This document shows, in pieces, positions 20,546 to 31,162 of a DNA stretch of 64,000 nt. Source of the DNA: Chloroflexi bacterium HGW-Chloroflexi-2 (lineage in GTDB: Bacteria > Chloroflexota > Anaerolineae > Anaerolineales > Anaerolineaceae); assembly GCA_002840735.1 (NCBI GenBank), contig PHBY01000001.1, positions 186,001 through 250,000 of the forward strand, written 5' to 3'. Position 1 is the first letter of the stretch. Every line of letters starts with the position of its first letter. The notes under the pieces were generated by a model, which had not been told where the DNA came from, did no database searches, and worked only from the letters and a program-made list of their open reading frames with translations. Made by a program: the position numbers and the translations under genes.

Positions 20546-21529
20546 TTATTGACCCATGGTTAAAGCATAGACAGCACTACATATATGCATTTTATTTTCC
20601 GCTTCATCAAAAATAACGGATTGTGGACCATCCATCACACCATCTGTTACTTCAACACCACGGTCTGCCGGTAAAGGATGCATAAAGATCGCGTCTTCTT
20701 TGGCCAGAGCCATTTTTCTCTCATCAGTTATCCAATGTTTGTATTTGTTAATTATAACACCAGCTTCGGTCGCATCCGTTGTGACCATCCAGGGACCCCA
20801 TGATTTTGGATAAATCACATCAGCGTCCTTGAATGCAGCTTCCATATCATCCACAACTTCAAAACCTGCCCCGGCTTTTCTAGCTTCTTCTTTAGCACGT
20901 TCAACTGTTTCATCAGAAAGTTTGAATTCAGGTGGATGAGCGAGAACTAAATCGACACCGAAGCGTGGGAATTGTAATGCCATTGAATTGGGTATGGACA
21001 ATGGTTTCTGATATGACTCAGCATAGGCCCAGGACATAACAACTTTCTTGCGCTTCAAATTCCTGCCTTTTTTCTCCATGATCGTCATTAAATCTGCCAG
21101 AATTTGGAAAGGATGATAATACTCGCATTGCATATTGAACACCGGTGCCGGAGATGCTTCTGCAACCAAATTCATATATCGATTTCCAATGCCCCAATCC
21201 ACATGCCGGATTGCAATACCATCATAAATACGACCCATAATCTGCCCTATTTCTCTTTCGGTATCGCCATGAGATATCTGTGTGGTACGACTTTCAATGA
21301 ATGCGGGATGACCACCCAAATGAGCAAATGCTGATTCGAACGCCGAGCGTGTGCGTGTACTGCTATAGAAGAATAGCAATGCCAATGATTTATCGCGTAA
21401 ATACGGGGTTGGTTGACGCATGGCACGTTTCATTTTTAAATCCCACGCCACATCTAAAATTGTATCAATCTCTTCTTTTGAAAAATCTAGATCGGTAATG
21501 AAGTCACGTCCTTGTAAACTTGTTTGCAT
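20546..21529 (-). CDS. Ornithine carbamoyltransferase-family protein, YgeW-like
   Basis: FFYSSTRTRSAFESAFAHLGG; MSWAYAESYQKPLSIPNS; FKDADVIYPKSWGPW; HPLPADRGVEV. Confidence 0.85.
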   Translation of the reverse strand: MQTSLQGRDFITDLDFSKEEIDTILDVAWDLKMKRAMRQPTPYLRDKSLALLFFYSSTRTRSAFESAFAHLGGHPAFIESRTTQISHGDTEREIGQIMGRIYDGIAIRHVDWGIGNRYMNLVAEASPAPVFNMQCEYYHPFQILADLMTIMEKKGRNLKRKKVVMSWAYAESYQKPLSIPNSMALQFPRFGVDLVLAHPPEFKLSDETVERAKEEARKAGAGFEVVDDMEAAFKDADVIYPKSWGPWMVTTDATEAGVIINKYKHWITDERKMALAKEDAIFMHPLPADRGVEVTDGVMDGPQSVIFDEAENKMHICSAVYALTMGQ

Positions 21530-21581
21530 TTTTTACCTCCAAAAATATGATTAATTTATTAATTTCAAGGTGAGCTTGGGA

Positions 21582-22802
21582 TTATTTATTTAATTGTAAA
21601 GTTACCAAGGATGGTATCAAAGCATAAAATACTGTTGACCGCACCATATCATCCAATGAAACAGAATCGTTGATCGTATGAGCTGTCTCCTCATCACCTG
21701 GGCCAAATCCAATACTGGGAATGCCTGCTTTTCCTGCCCAATAGATGCCATTCGTACTGAAATTCCATTTTCCAGCTGGCGCCTCATCCAGACCCATCAA
21801 ATTGCGAACTTCGAGACCTGCCTGTACCAATGGATGATCTTCATCAATTGCCCAGGCTGGGAAATACTTGTCTACCGGGAAAACGAATCCAGTGTAAGAA
21901 GGTTCGTCATAAAATAATTCTTCAACTGTGATTCTGTCTTTGAAATCTTCAGGGATCAAAGCTTCCACTTGAGCAATTGCCTGTTCCTTTGTTTCTCCAA
22001 ATGTCATTCGTCGGTCAATGTAGATAATCGCTTCGTTAGGAACTGCATTAATGCTGGGTGTTTGAACTACCATGTCACTGACTGTAATTTTTCCATGACC
22101 CAGGAATTCATGATCACCTAACTCTGGTTCCAGGTCGCGGATACCGGCGATGACAGGAATTAAAGCATAAATGGCATTGTCTCCCAGATGATTACTGGCT
22201 GCGTGGGCACTTCTGCCTTTCGCAGTCACCTTCATTTCTATGCGTCCTTTATGACCTCGGTAAACATTCATTTTTGTTGGTTCGCCAATGACTACAAAAT
22301 CCGGGCGAATTTTTGGATCAACCTCAACGAAGGAATTAGGGGCAATTCCATCGCACCATTCTTCCATGTTTCCAAAATAATAAGCAGTCCAGCCATCTAA
22401 AAGTCCGAGCTTGTTGGCGATCGATAAACCATAGACCATTCCAGGTGTACTGTTCTTCTCATCGCAGGCACCACGACCGTAAAAAATCCCATTTTCAATT
22501 TTTCCAATAAAAGGATCATGTGTCCATTCTTCCGGATCACCAATACCTACTGTATCGATGTGTGAGTCAAACACCATGACTTTACTTCCAGAACCAATTT
22601 TCCCCATGATATTACCCATCACATCAAATCTTACTTCATCAAAGCCTAATTTTTTCATTTCTTCAGCAATTCTTTCGCCAACAGGACCGATTTTGGAATC
22701 CATACTGGGAATAGCGACAATTTCGCGAAAGAAATTAATAATATCAGGGCGTGATGCTTCAACGTTTTCGATAACTTCTTTTACTTTATCTCTACTGACC
22801 AT
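21582..22802 (-). CDS. ygeY: M20-family hydrolase, YgeY-like (selenium metabolism hydrolase family)
   Basis: VMVFDSHIDTVGIGDPEEWTHDPF; GRGACDEKNSTPGMVYGL; start assigned to MVSRDKVKE. Confidence 0.8.
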   Translation of the reverse strand: MVSRDKVKEVIENVEASRPDIINFFREIVAIPSMDSKIGPVGERIAEEMKKLGFDEVRFDVMGNIMGKIGSGSKVMVFDSHIDTVGIGDPEEWTHDPFIGKIENGIFYGRGACDEKNSTPGMVYGLSIANKLGLLDGWTAYYFGNMEEWCDGIAPNSFVEVDPKIRPDFVVIGEPTKMNVYRGHKGRIEMKVTAKGRSAHAASNHLGDNAIYALIPVIAGIRDLEPELGDHEFLGHGKITVSDMVVQTPSINAVPNEAIIYIDRRMTFGETKEQAIAQVEALIPEDFKDRITVEELFYDEPSYTGFVFPVDKYFPAWAIDEDHPLVQAGLEVRNLMGLDEAPAGKWNFSTNGIYWAGKAGIPSIGFGPGDEETAHTINDSVSLDDMVRSTVFYALIPSLVTLQLNK

Positions 22803-22835
22803 CGTAGATCTCTCCATTCTAATTTTTTTTATCAA

Positions 22836-23588
22836 TTATTTTAATTCACCTACACGCCTCACAACCTGGAAGCGAAAATAACCTGGCAAAAAGTAACTGT
22901 AAGAATAATCTATAATTTTTCCTTCTGTTGAATATAAATAAGCTGTAAATAGCAATAAAACATCACCTCTTTGAATTTGTAAAGCCCGTGCAATATTTGA
23001 AGATGCCGCCTCAGCTTGAATGATTGTTTTTGAAACGGATAAATCTATTTTTTCACTTTCTATTAATCGATCAAGGACTGATCCGGTAAATCCAGCTGAA
23101 AGATCGGCATTCGTGAAAATTGATTCTGGTAGTACATCCACTAAATATGCCACTGGACGATTTTCGGCATTAATGACGCGTGAAATTTTGATTAATGGTG
23201 TATTTTCCTCAACATTAAGATTTTTTGCGTAATAATCATTCGCATTAATCTGGGTAATAACCAAATCCCCCATTTTTACATCCAGACCAATTTTTTCAGC
23301 CAGGGTTTCAATACTTTCCAAAACTTCGAGACCCGTTTCAATAACCTGAATGGGACCAACCACAAAGGTACCTACTCCCTGACGCCTGCGAATGATTCCC
23401 TGACCTTCGAATGTTCGCATTGCTTCTCTTAATGTAGCTCTTGAAACACCTAACATTTTTGCTAACAAGGGTTCAGATGGTAATTTTTCACCGTGGGGTA
23501 TGGTAGAAATTACATTTGCGAGTTCATTTTGTAAACGCTGAAATGATGTTAGTGAATTTTTTTCGTGCGTTTCCTGTATATGTGCCAT
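22836..23588 (-). CDS. GntR-family transcriptional regulator with UTRA-like ligand domain
   Basis: KLPSEPLLAKMLGVSRATLREAMRTFEGQGIIRRRQGVGTFV. Confidence 0.9.
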   Translation of the reverse strand: MAHIQETHEKNSLTSFQRLQNELANVISTIPHGEKLPSEPLLAKMLGVSRATLREAMRTFEGQGIIRRRQGVGTFVVGPIQVIETGLEVLESIETLAEKIGLDVKMGDLVITQINANDYYAKNLNVEENTPLIKISRVINAENRPVAYLVDVLPESIFTNADLSAGFTGSVLDRLIESEKIDLSVSKTIIQAEAASSNIARALQIQRGDVLLLFTAYLYSTEGKIIDYSYSYFLPGYFRFQVVRRVGELK

Positions 23589-23601
23589 TCAACAACTCCT
23601 T

Positions 23602-25392
23602 TTAATCTTCAATAATTACTGGTATGAATTGGAATTTGTTTACATCTACCAGACCTTTATCTGATAATCTCACTTCAGGAATTACAACCAGACCTAATAA
23701 GCTTAATTGCATATTTGGATTATTTAACACACAACCACATGCCTCGAAACCTCTTAAAACCGAAGATGCTTGATTAGAGACAATTTTGGCGTTTTGATTG
23801 GACATTAAACCCGCAATGGGTAAAGAAACTTCACCAATTATTTCACCATCTTTGAATACAACCTGTCCTCCACCAATTTCAGCTAACCGATTGACTGCCA
23901 AAGCCATTTGTTCTTCATCAGTTCCAGTAACAATTAATTGGTGCGAATCATGTGCTACGGTTGTTGCAATCGCGCATTTCCCCTTGAACCCAAAACCAGA
24001 AACAAATCCATTGGAAACCGAACCTGATCTGGTGTGACGCTCGACAACTGCTATTTTTGCGACATCCTGATTCGGATCAAGCGTAATCAGTTCATCCTTT
24101 ATGGGTAGTAACATTTTTAAATGTTTTGTCGGTGCCTGGTTTTCAATCACACCGATTACATTGACATGAGTAGAACCCTTTTTATTTGTTTTAATTTGGA
24201 ATACTTCAGGAGAAATTGGTGTCTCAATATTAACAGATTGTATTGCCCAATCTGGATATTCAATTTCAGGGAATTCGATCATATTTTCACCATTTTTGGC
24301 AACAATCATGCCTTTTGCTAAAACCAGTTCTGGGTGAAAATCATTAAGGTCAGGGACAAGGAGAATGTCAGCATATCTTCCAGGAGCAATTTGACCAATT
24401 TCTGTTTCCAGACCAAAATAAGTTGCCGTGTTGATGGTTGCCATCTGGATTGCCAGCATTGGATCAACACCCTGTTCGATTGTGTGTCGTAATACCCGAT
24501 CCATATGTCCATCTTCAACCAGAGTAGCTGAGTGAGAATCATCCGTGCATAAAATGAAGTTTCGAGGATCCAGACCGTGTTTAGTAATGGCTTTTACCTG
24601 TTCTTCGACATCATGCCAGGCTGAACCATAACGCATCATCACTTTCATGCCCTGTCTTGCTCTGGTGATCGCATCAACCGTTCGGGTGCCTTCATGGTCA
24701 TCCTGCGCACCTCCAGCAACATATCCGGAAAAAGGTAACCCCAAATCCGGAGAGGCATAATGACCGCCGATTACTTTGTCTGCTAATCTGGTTATTTCCA
24801 TCTCTGCATGTAATTTTTCATCATTATTACTCACACCCGGAAAATTCATCATCTCGCCCAACCCAATAATTCCATCCCAATTCATCGCTTCAGCAACATC
24901 ATCAGGAGAAATGGAGGCGCCCGGGGTCTCAAACCCTGGTGCGGATGGAACGCATGAAGGGACCTGTACAAATACGTGGTTGGGCTGCATCAATGCTTCA
25001 TCCACCATCAACCGAACACCTTTGAGTCCAAAGACGTTTGCAATTTCATGAGGATCTACCATCATAGTGGTGGTGCCTTTGGGAAGAACAGCACGCACAA
25101 ATTCTGTTACAGTTAACATCCCCGATTCTACATGCATATGCCCATCGATTAATCCAGGGACAATGAATTTCGATTCTGCATCAATAACTTTTGTAATGTC
25201 TCCAATACAATGGTCTGCACTCTCCCCCACATAAGCTATTCGCTGACCAGAGATAGCAACATCAATGTTGTTAATAATTTCCCCGGTTTGAACACATACC
25301 CACCTCCCATTTTTAATCACGAGTGAAGCAGGTTGTCTTCCCATTGCAACATCAACAAGTTTCTTGCTATCCTTTTGCTTGAATGGATCCAT
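23602..25392 (-). CDS. ade: Adenine deaminase
   Basis: FIVPGLIDGHMHVESGMLTVTEFVRAVLPKGTTTMMVDPHEIANVFG. Confidence 0.93.
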   Translation of the reverse strand: MDPFKQKDSKKLVDVAMGRQPASLVIKNGRWVCVQTGEIINNIDVAISGQRIAYVGESADHCIGDITKVIDAESKFIVPGLIDGHMHVESGMLTVTEFVRAVLPKGTTTMMVDPHEIANVFGLKGVRLMVDEALMQPNHVFVQVPSCVPSAPGFETPGASISPDDVAEAMNWDGIIGLGEMMNFPGVSNNDEKLHAEMEITRLADKVIGGHYASPDLGLPFSGYVAGGAQDDHEGTRTVDAITRARQGMKVMMRYGSAWHDVEEQVKAITKHGLDPRNFILCTDDSHSATLVEDGHMDRVLRHTIEQGVDPMLAIQMATINTATYFGLETEIGQIAPGRYADILLVPDLNDFHPELVLAKGMIVAKNGENMIEFPEIEYPDWAIQSVNIETPISPEVFQIKTNKKGSTHVNVIGVIENQAPTKHLKMLLPIKDELITLDPNQDVAKIAVVERHTRSGSVSNGFVSGFGFKGKCAIATTVAHDSHQLIVTGTDEEQMALAVNRLAEIGGGQVVFKDGEIIGEVSLPIAGLMSNQNAKIVSNQASSVLRGFEACGCVLNNPNMQLSLLGLVVIPEVRLSDKGLVDVNKFQFIPVIIED

Positions 25393-25411
25393 AAATAACC
25401 TTTCTTTTTGA

Positions 25412-26803
25412 TTACACAGATAATAATCTGGATGCGGCTTTGTTATGAGCAGAAATCAAGTTTGGTAAATCAATATTTACTAATTGTTGATCTTTCACTA
25501 CAATTTTTCCATGAACAACATTAAGATCAACATTTCCGGGTTGGCAGAACACGATTGCCGCGATCGGATCATGTAAAGCACCGGCATATTCCAGGCGGTT
25601 CAGATTAATCGCAACGAAATCTGCACAATTACCCACCTCAAGTGTGCCAATATCCTTGCGACCCAGGACGGCTGCTCCACCTTTTGTCGCTAATTCTAAA
25701 GACTGACGAGCTGTGAACAACTTTTCAGCCCCATCACTGGACAGTGAAGCACCCATCAATCCTGCTCGTAATCTGGCTAATAACATTGTCTGGCGAGCTT
25801 CAGCCAACAAATGAGAACCGTCATTACTTGCTGAACCATCAACGCCCAGCCCAACTTTTACACCAGCCATCAAATAATCCAGGATCGGAGCCGCTCCAGA
25901 TCCAAGTCGCATATTAGAGCTGGGACAATGTGCAACCCCACAACCTTCGTGGGCATACACCTGGATTTCTTCCTGATTGATATGAACTGAATGGGCAAAC
26001 CAGACATCATTTCCAACCCAATTCAGTGATTGCATATATCCCAAAGGTCTGTAACCAAATTTCTCGAGACAGAAGACTTCTTCATCCTGGGTTTCTGCTA
26101 GGTGTGTGTGCAATTGCACACCATATTCTCTGGCTAATTTTGCAGATTGGATCATCAACTCGCCTGTTACACTAAAAGGTGAGCAGGGAGCTAACACGAT
26201 TTGAACCATTGATCCTGGTTTGGAATCATGATATCTCTGAATAAGTCTTTGAGAATCTTTTAAAATAAATTCTTCAGTATCCACAACAGTATCCGGAGGC
26301 AAACCACCTTTACTCTCACCCAAACTCATAGAACCACGTGATGCGTGCAGCCGTAATCCTACTTCGGATGCAGCATCGATTTCATCATCGAGTTTTGATC
26401 CGTTTGGAAAAAGATATAAATGATCTGATGCGGTAGTACAGCCTGAGAGTGCTAATTCGGATAGAGCGATCTGCGTGGAAATACGAATGTCATCAGGGGT
26501 CATTTTGGCCCAGATTGGATAGAGTGTCTTTAACCAATTAAATAAATTCACATCCTGAGCTGCAGGTACAGCTCTTGTCAGTGTTTGATAAAAATGATGG
26601 TGCGTGTTGATCAAACCTGGTAGAACGATATGTCCGGTCAAATCCAACACTTCATCTGCAGTTTCTGGTAAATCTTCCGTAGAACCAATCTGCTCGATGA
26701 ATCCATTGCGAGCAAAAAGGCCACCATCACGAATCTCGCGGCGGTGGCCATCCATAGTCACAAGCAAAGTTGCATTCTTTATTAAGATGGTTTCATTTTT
26801 CAT
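25412..26803 (-). CDS. Amidohydrolase, 8-oxoguanine deaminase/SsnA-like
   Basis: LPGLINTHHHFYQTLTRA; HTHLAETQDEE; GLGVDGSASND; start assigned to MKNETILIKNATLL. Confidence 0.8.
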   Translation of the reverse strand: MKNETILIKNATLLVTMDGHRREIRDGGLFARNGFIEQIGSTEDLPETADEVLDLTGHIVLPGLINTHHHFYQTLTRAVPAAQDVNLFNWLKTLYPIWAKMTPDDIRISTQIALSELALSGCTTASDHLYLFPNGSKLDDEIDAASEVGLRLHASRGSMSLGESKGGLPPDTVVDTEEFILKDSQRLIQRYHDSKPGSMVQIVLAPCSPFSVTGELMIQSAKLAREYGVQLHTHLAETQDEEVFCLEKFGYRPLGYMQSLNWVGNDVWFAHSVHINQEEIQVYAHEGCGVAHCPSSNMRLGSGAAPILDYLMAGVKVGLGVDGSASNDGSHLLAEARQTMLLARLRAGLMGASLSSDGAEKLFTARQSLELATKGGAAVLGRKDIGTLEVGNCADFVAINLNRLEYAGALHDPIAAIVFCQPGNVDLNVVHGKIVVKDQQLVNIDLPNLISAHNKAASRLLSV

Positions 26804-26829
26804 TTTCTGAATTCTTTTTTCTCTTGTAT

Positions 26830-26840
26830 TTGTTAGACAA
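26830..26840. promoter_or_regulatory. Operator candidate (downstream copy)
   Basis: TTGTTAGACAA, one mismatch from TTGTCnGACAA. Confidence 0.5.
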
Positions 26841-26856
26841 CTACACAACCATCCAG

Positions 26857-26885
26857 AGTTTAGCAAGAATTCAAATAAAAGTCAA
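26857..26885 (-). promoter_or_regulatory. Promoter of deaminase operon
   Basis: Minus strand TTGACT-N17-TAAACT. Confidence 0.6.
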
Positions 26886-26896
26886 TTGTCAGACAA
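26886..26896. promoter_or_regulatory. Operator candidate abutting -35
   Basis: TTGTCAGACAA perfect palindrome. Confidence 0.6.
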
Positions 26897-26906
26897 CATC
26901 AATTTT

Positions 26907-27788
26907 TTATTTTAAATCAGCAATTTCGGCAGCCCTTAATGTATTTTTCATCAGCATGGCAATTGTCATTGGTCCAACACCACCGGGTACTGGGGTAATC
27001 ACACCAGCGACCTCTGAAACTTCATCATAAGCTACATCACCGACCAATTTATAACCTCGTTTTGCAGTCGGATCATCAACTCGATTCACACCAACATCAA
27101 TGACAACTGCGCCTGGTTTTACCCAATCTTTCTTTACCATTTCAGCTCGTCCGACTGCGGCTACCAAAATATCAGCCTGACGGACAACACTCGGTAAATC
27201 TTTGGTTCTTGAGTGGCAAATCGTTACTGTTGCATTTGCTCTTACCAATAACAAAGCCACTGGCATACCAACAATGTTGGACCGTCCAAGAACGACTGCA
27301 TTTTGACCTTCAATCTTTGCAACAACTTGTTCAATCAGATACATTGTTCCGGCTGGAGTACAAGGGATGAAAAGCGGATCACGACCTTTCTGAGCTAATC
27401 TGCCAATATTTAATGGATGAAAACCATCCACATCTTTCTCAATACTGATCATATTCAGTACACGTTCTTCATCCAAACCGGAAGGCAACGGTAGTTGAAC
27501 GAGAATACCATGAACAGTTGGATCATCATTCAATTGCTTTACCAGGTCTTCAACTTCCTGTTGTGTAGCATCCGCTGGTAAAACATGACCAAATGAATTA
27601 ATTCCAGCTTCCTGACAGGCTTTGTGTTTTGATCGCACGTATACCTGTGAAGCAGGATTTTCTCCAACTAAAACAGTTGCCAATCCAGGTACCATTTTTC
27701 CATCAGCAACCCGTTTCTCAACTTGTTCTTTTACTTCCAATCTTACATTTTCCGCGATTGTTTTTCCATCCAATATAGTTGCAGTCAT
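26907..27788 (-). CDS. folD: Methylenetetrahydrofolate dehydrogenase/cyclohydrolase
   Basis: MTATILDGKTIAENVRLEV; VDGFHPLNIGRL; TPGG motif as TPVPGGVGPMT. Confidence 0.95.
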   Translation of the reverse strand: MTATILDGKTIAENVRLEVKEQVEKRVADGKMVPGLATVLVGENPASQVYVRSKHKACQEAGINSFGHVLPADATQQEVEDLVKQLNDDPTVHGILVQLPLPSGLDEERVLNMISIEKDVDGFHPLNIGRLAQKGRDPLFIPCTPAGTMYLIEQVVAKIEGQNAVVLGRSNIVGMPVALLLVRANATVTICHSRTKDLPSVVRQADILVAAVGRAEMVKKDWVKPGAVVIDVGVNRVDDPTAKRGYKLVGDVAYDEVSEVAGVITPVPGGVGPMTIAMLMKNTLRAAEIADLK

Positions 27789-27855
27789 TCGATTAACCTC
27801 CAAAAAGTTTTTTCCATCTGTAAATTGTATGATCTCAACAAGTCGGGGCAATTAG

Positions 27856-27892
27856 GTGTTTTTGGCGTGCAGCCGCACGTCAAAAAACACCC
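27856..27892. repeat. Long near-perfect inverted repeat
   Basis: ggtgtttttggcgtgc-agcc-gcacgtcaaaaaacacc. Confidence 0.7.
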
Positions 27893-27950
27893 TGGCCATT
27901 AATTATTGAAATGATAGTGTAAATTATACATAGGAAATATTAAATTAAAC

Positions 27951-27978
27951 AATCCAACCTGATATTTTTGGTTGGATT
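27951..27978 (-). terminator. Rho-independent terminator after uvrA
   Basis: aatccaacc/ggttggatt stem. Confidence 0.75.
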
Positions 27979-28006
27979 GGTAAACTTGAAATTTCAAGAA
28001 TTTTAA

Positions 28007-30919
28007 TTAATCGCAACATGGAACTGGTTTTCCGTCAGGATGATGTTCCCGTAGATATTTTTCAAGGAACATCCCTGTGTAAGAATCGCTGATTTGGCAA
28101 ATCTCCTCTGGCGTCCCACTGGCCAGTAACAAACCACCTCGATCCCCACCTTCAGGACCCAAATCAATGATATGGTCAGCAATTTTGATGATATCGAGAT
28201 TATGTTCAATGATCAATACCGTATTTCCAGCATCGACCAGCCGTTGGAGAACTTCAATCAATTTATGCACATCAGCTGCATGTAAACCGACAGATGGTTC
28301 GTCCAATACGTACATTGTTTTGCCTGTCGATTTTCTGGAGAGTTCTTTGGCCAATTTCACCCGTTGCGCTTCACCCCCGGATAAAGTTGGAGCAGGCTGA
28401 CCAATTCTTACATAACCGAGCCCCACATCGATTAATGTTTGTAATTTATTCACAATCGATGGAAATGCTGCAAATAACTCCAGCCCTCCCTCTACGGTTG
28501 TATCCAGGACATCTGCAATACTTTTACCTTTGAATTTCACCTGTAAAGTCTCTCTGTTGAAGCGTTGTCCATGACAGACATCACAGGGAACATAGACATC
28601 AGGCAGGAATTGCATTTCAATCCTTAATTGTCCCTGACCCTGACAGGCCTCACAACGACCACCATGAACATTGAATGAGAAGCGACCAATCTTGTATCCA
28701 CGCATCTTGCTTTCCGGTAACTCTGCGAATAATTGCCGGACTTCATCAAATAAACTGGTATAAGTTCCAGGATTGGATCGAGGGGTTCTACCGATTGGTG
28801 ATTGATCTATATTAATAATTTTATCGATAAATTCTATGCCTTCAATTCTGTCATACGAACCAGGTTGCGTACGGGCACCCATTATTTCTTTCGCGAGTGC
28901 TTGATAAAGAATATCAACCATTAAAGTTGACTTTCCTGATCCTGACACGCCGGTGATGCAAACCAACTTACCTAATGGAATTTGTACATCCAGATTTTTA
29001 AGATTATTTTCTCGAGCTCCACGAACTGTGATCATTTTTCCATTGCCCTTACGGCGAAACGAAGGTAATGGAACCTGCTTTTTCCCTGACAAATAAGCAC
29101 CCGTAATCGATTTCTTAGATTTTATAATATCTTTTATCGTACCTTCAGCAACAATCTCACCACCATGTTCCCCTGCACCAGGGCCAAGGTCAACAATCCA
29201 ATCCGCAGTGCGAATCGTATCGTCGTCATGTTCCACGACTAACACGGTATTTCCTAAGTCTCTCAGACTCTCAAGGGTATTCAACAAGCGACTGTTATCT
29301 CTGGGATGTAATCCGATGGAAGGTTCGTCCAAAACGTATAAGACCCCCATAAGTCTTGAGCCTATTTGTGTCGCCAGTCGAATTCGTTGCGCTTCACCAC
29401 CGGAAAGTGTGACTGCTGATCTTCCTAATGTCAGGTAATCCAAACCCACATCTACCAGAAAGCCTAAACGAGATTGAATTTCTTTTAAAATTCTGGATGA
29501 AATAATCTGGTCTTTATTTGAAAGTGGAGATTGATCCCCGGATAAATGATTCACCCAATCCAATAATTTCAAAATATGCCAATCTGTTACTTCCAAAATG
29601 TTTTTATTATCAATGGTGATTGCCAACGCTTCTTTTCTTAATCGCGCTCCCTTGCAGGTTGGGCAAGGGCGATCTCCCATCCAACTGCCAATTTTCTCAC
29701 GAATGTAATTGGAATTCGTTTCTTTGAATCTTCTCTGCAGGTTATTAATAATGCCTTCGAAAGGAGCCTGGTAACTGACCGAACGTTCGTTTTTACCGAC
29801 CATATTTATGGTGAACAAATCACCATTGGTTCCATATAAAATAAGTTGCAACTGTTCTGGGGTATAAGATTTAACTGGAACATTTAATTTAATTCCATAA
29901 GCATCAGCCATTGCTTTCAACATAGCCCAATAGTAACCACCTTGATCTTTGGGTTTGGACCATTCCAAAGCAATGATTGCTCCTTGTTCAAGCGTAAGAT
30001 TTTTATCCGGAATCAGTAAATCTGGATCGATCTCCATTTTCGTTCCCAAACCCTGGCAATCCTGACAGGCTCCATGAGGCGTATTAAATGAAAAAGTTCG
30101 TGGTTCTATTTCCGGTATGGTGCTGCCGTGTACCGGACAGGCTAACTGTTCAGAATAATGATGATCTATAGTAGGATCTGTTGTCATATCCTGTATCGTA
30201 ATATGTCCTTCACCAACTTTGAGAGCAGTTTCCACCGAATCGGTCAATCGGGTTAACGCTGATTGTTTGTCTTCCTCAGATTCATAATTTCCTATAACCA
30301 ATCGATCAACAACTGCTTCAATCGTATGAATCTTATAACGATCCATTTTGATATCATCATCCAGATTATAGACAATACCATCCACCCTCACCCGAACGAA
30401 TCCTGCTTTCTGAATTTCATCAAAAACTGCCTGGTATGTTCCTTTGCGACCACGAACAATGGGTGCCAGAATGATCAATCTTGATCCTTCTGGTAACCTC
30501 AAAATTGCATCCACGATTTCCTGGGCACTTTGACGGGAAACCTCTCGCCCACAAACATAGCAATGTGGAACACCTACACGCGCAAACAACAATCTTAAGT
30601 AATCATATGTTTCTGTTACGGTTCCAACCGTGGATCTTGGATTCCGTGAGGTAGCTTTTTGATCGATTGATACAGCCGGCGATAATCCTTCGATTGCATC
30701 TACATCGGGTTTATCCATCTGTCCTAAAAATTGACGTGCATAGGCTGATAAAGACTCCACGTATCTTCTCTGCCCTTCAGCAAAAATCGTGTCAAAAGCT
30801 AATGAACTTTTTCCTGAACCAGATAAACCAGTGATGACAACTAATTTATCTCTAGGGATTTCAACAGTAATATTTTTTAAATTGTGCTCGCGGGCACCTA
30901 CAACACGTATTGAATTCAT
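28007..30919 (-). CDS. uvrA: Excinuclease ABC subunit A
   Basis: [72 protein letters not shown]; start assigned to MNSIRV. Confidence 0.97.
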   Translation of the reverse strand: MNSIRVVGAREHNLKNITVEIPRDKLVVITGLSGSGKSSLAFDTIFAEGQRRYVESLSAYARQFLGQMDKPDVDAIEGLSPAVSIDQKATSRNPRSTVGTVTETYDYLRLLFARVGVPHCYVCGREVSRQSAQEIVDAILRLPEGSRLIILAPIVRGRKGTYQAVFDEIQKAGFVRVRVDGIVYNLDDDIKMDRYKIHTIEAVVDRLVIGNYESEEDKQSALTRLTDSVETALKVGEGHITIQDMTTDPTIDHHYSEQLACPVHGSTIPEIEPRTFSFNTPHGACQDCQGLGTKMEIDPDLLIPDKNLTLEQGAIIALEWSKPKDQGGYYWAMLKAMADAYGIKLNVPVKSYTPEQLQLILYGTNGDLFTINMVGKNERSVSYQAPFEGIINNLQRRFKETNSNYIREKIGSWMGDRPCPTCKGARLRKEALAITIDNKNILEVTDWHILKLLDWVNHLSGDQSPLSNKDQIISSRILKEIQSRLGFLVDVGLDYLTLGRSAVTLSGGEAQRIRLATQIGSRLMGVLYVLDEPSIGLHPRDNSRLLNTLESLRDLGNTVLVVEHDDDTIRTADWIVDLGPGAGEHGGEIVAEGTIKDIIKSKKSITGAYLSGKKQVPLPSFRRKGNGKMITVRGARENNLKNLDVQIPLGKLVCITGVSGSGKSTLMVDILYQALAKEIMGARTQPGSYDRIEGIEFIDKIINIDQSPIGRTPRSNPGTYTSLFDEVRQLFAELPESKMRGYKIGRFSFNVHGGRCEACQGQGQLRIEMQFLPDVYVPCDVCHGQRFNRETLQVKFKGKSIADVLDTTVEGGLELFAAFPSIVNKLQTLIDVGLGYVRIGQPAPTLSGGEAQRVKLAKELSRKSTGKTMYVLDEPSVGLHAADVHKLIEVLQRLVDAGNTVLIIEHNLDIIKIADHIIDLGPEGGDRGGLLLASGTPEEICQISDSYTGMFLEKYLREHHPDGKPVPCCD

Positions 30920-31162
30920 AAAAAACCTGACCTGACCAGTATTATTGCTATTATTATAGCACAAATGTTTTATTTTAATTGTTTTTACAGCCAACTAATA
31001 ATTATATCAATCATTCAGTAATCTCATTGATAGTGTAAATAGATGGATCCTGCAAAATGAGTTTTACTCCAAACTTAAATTTTTTTCTCATCGAATTTCA
31101 TTGATGATCGATAGGAATCACTTGTATAATCATTTTTATTTGCTGACATAAGGATGTGAATC

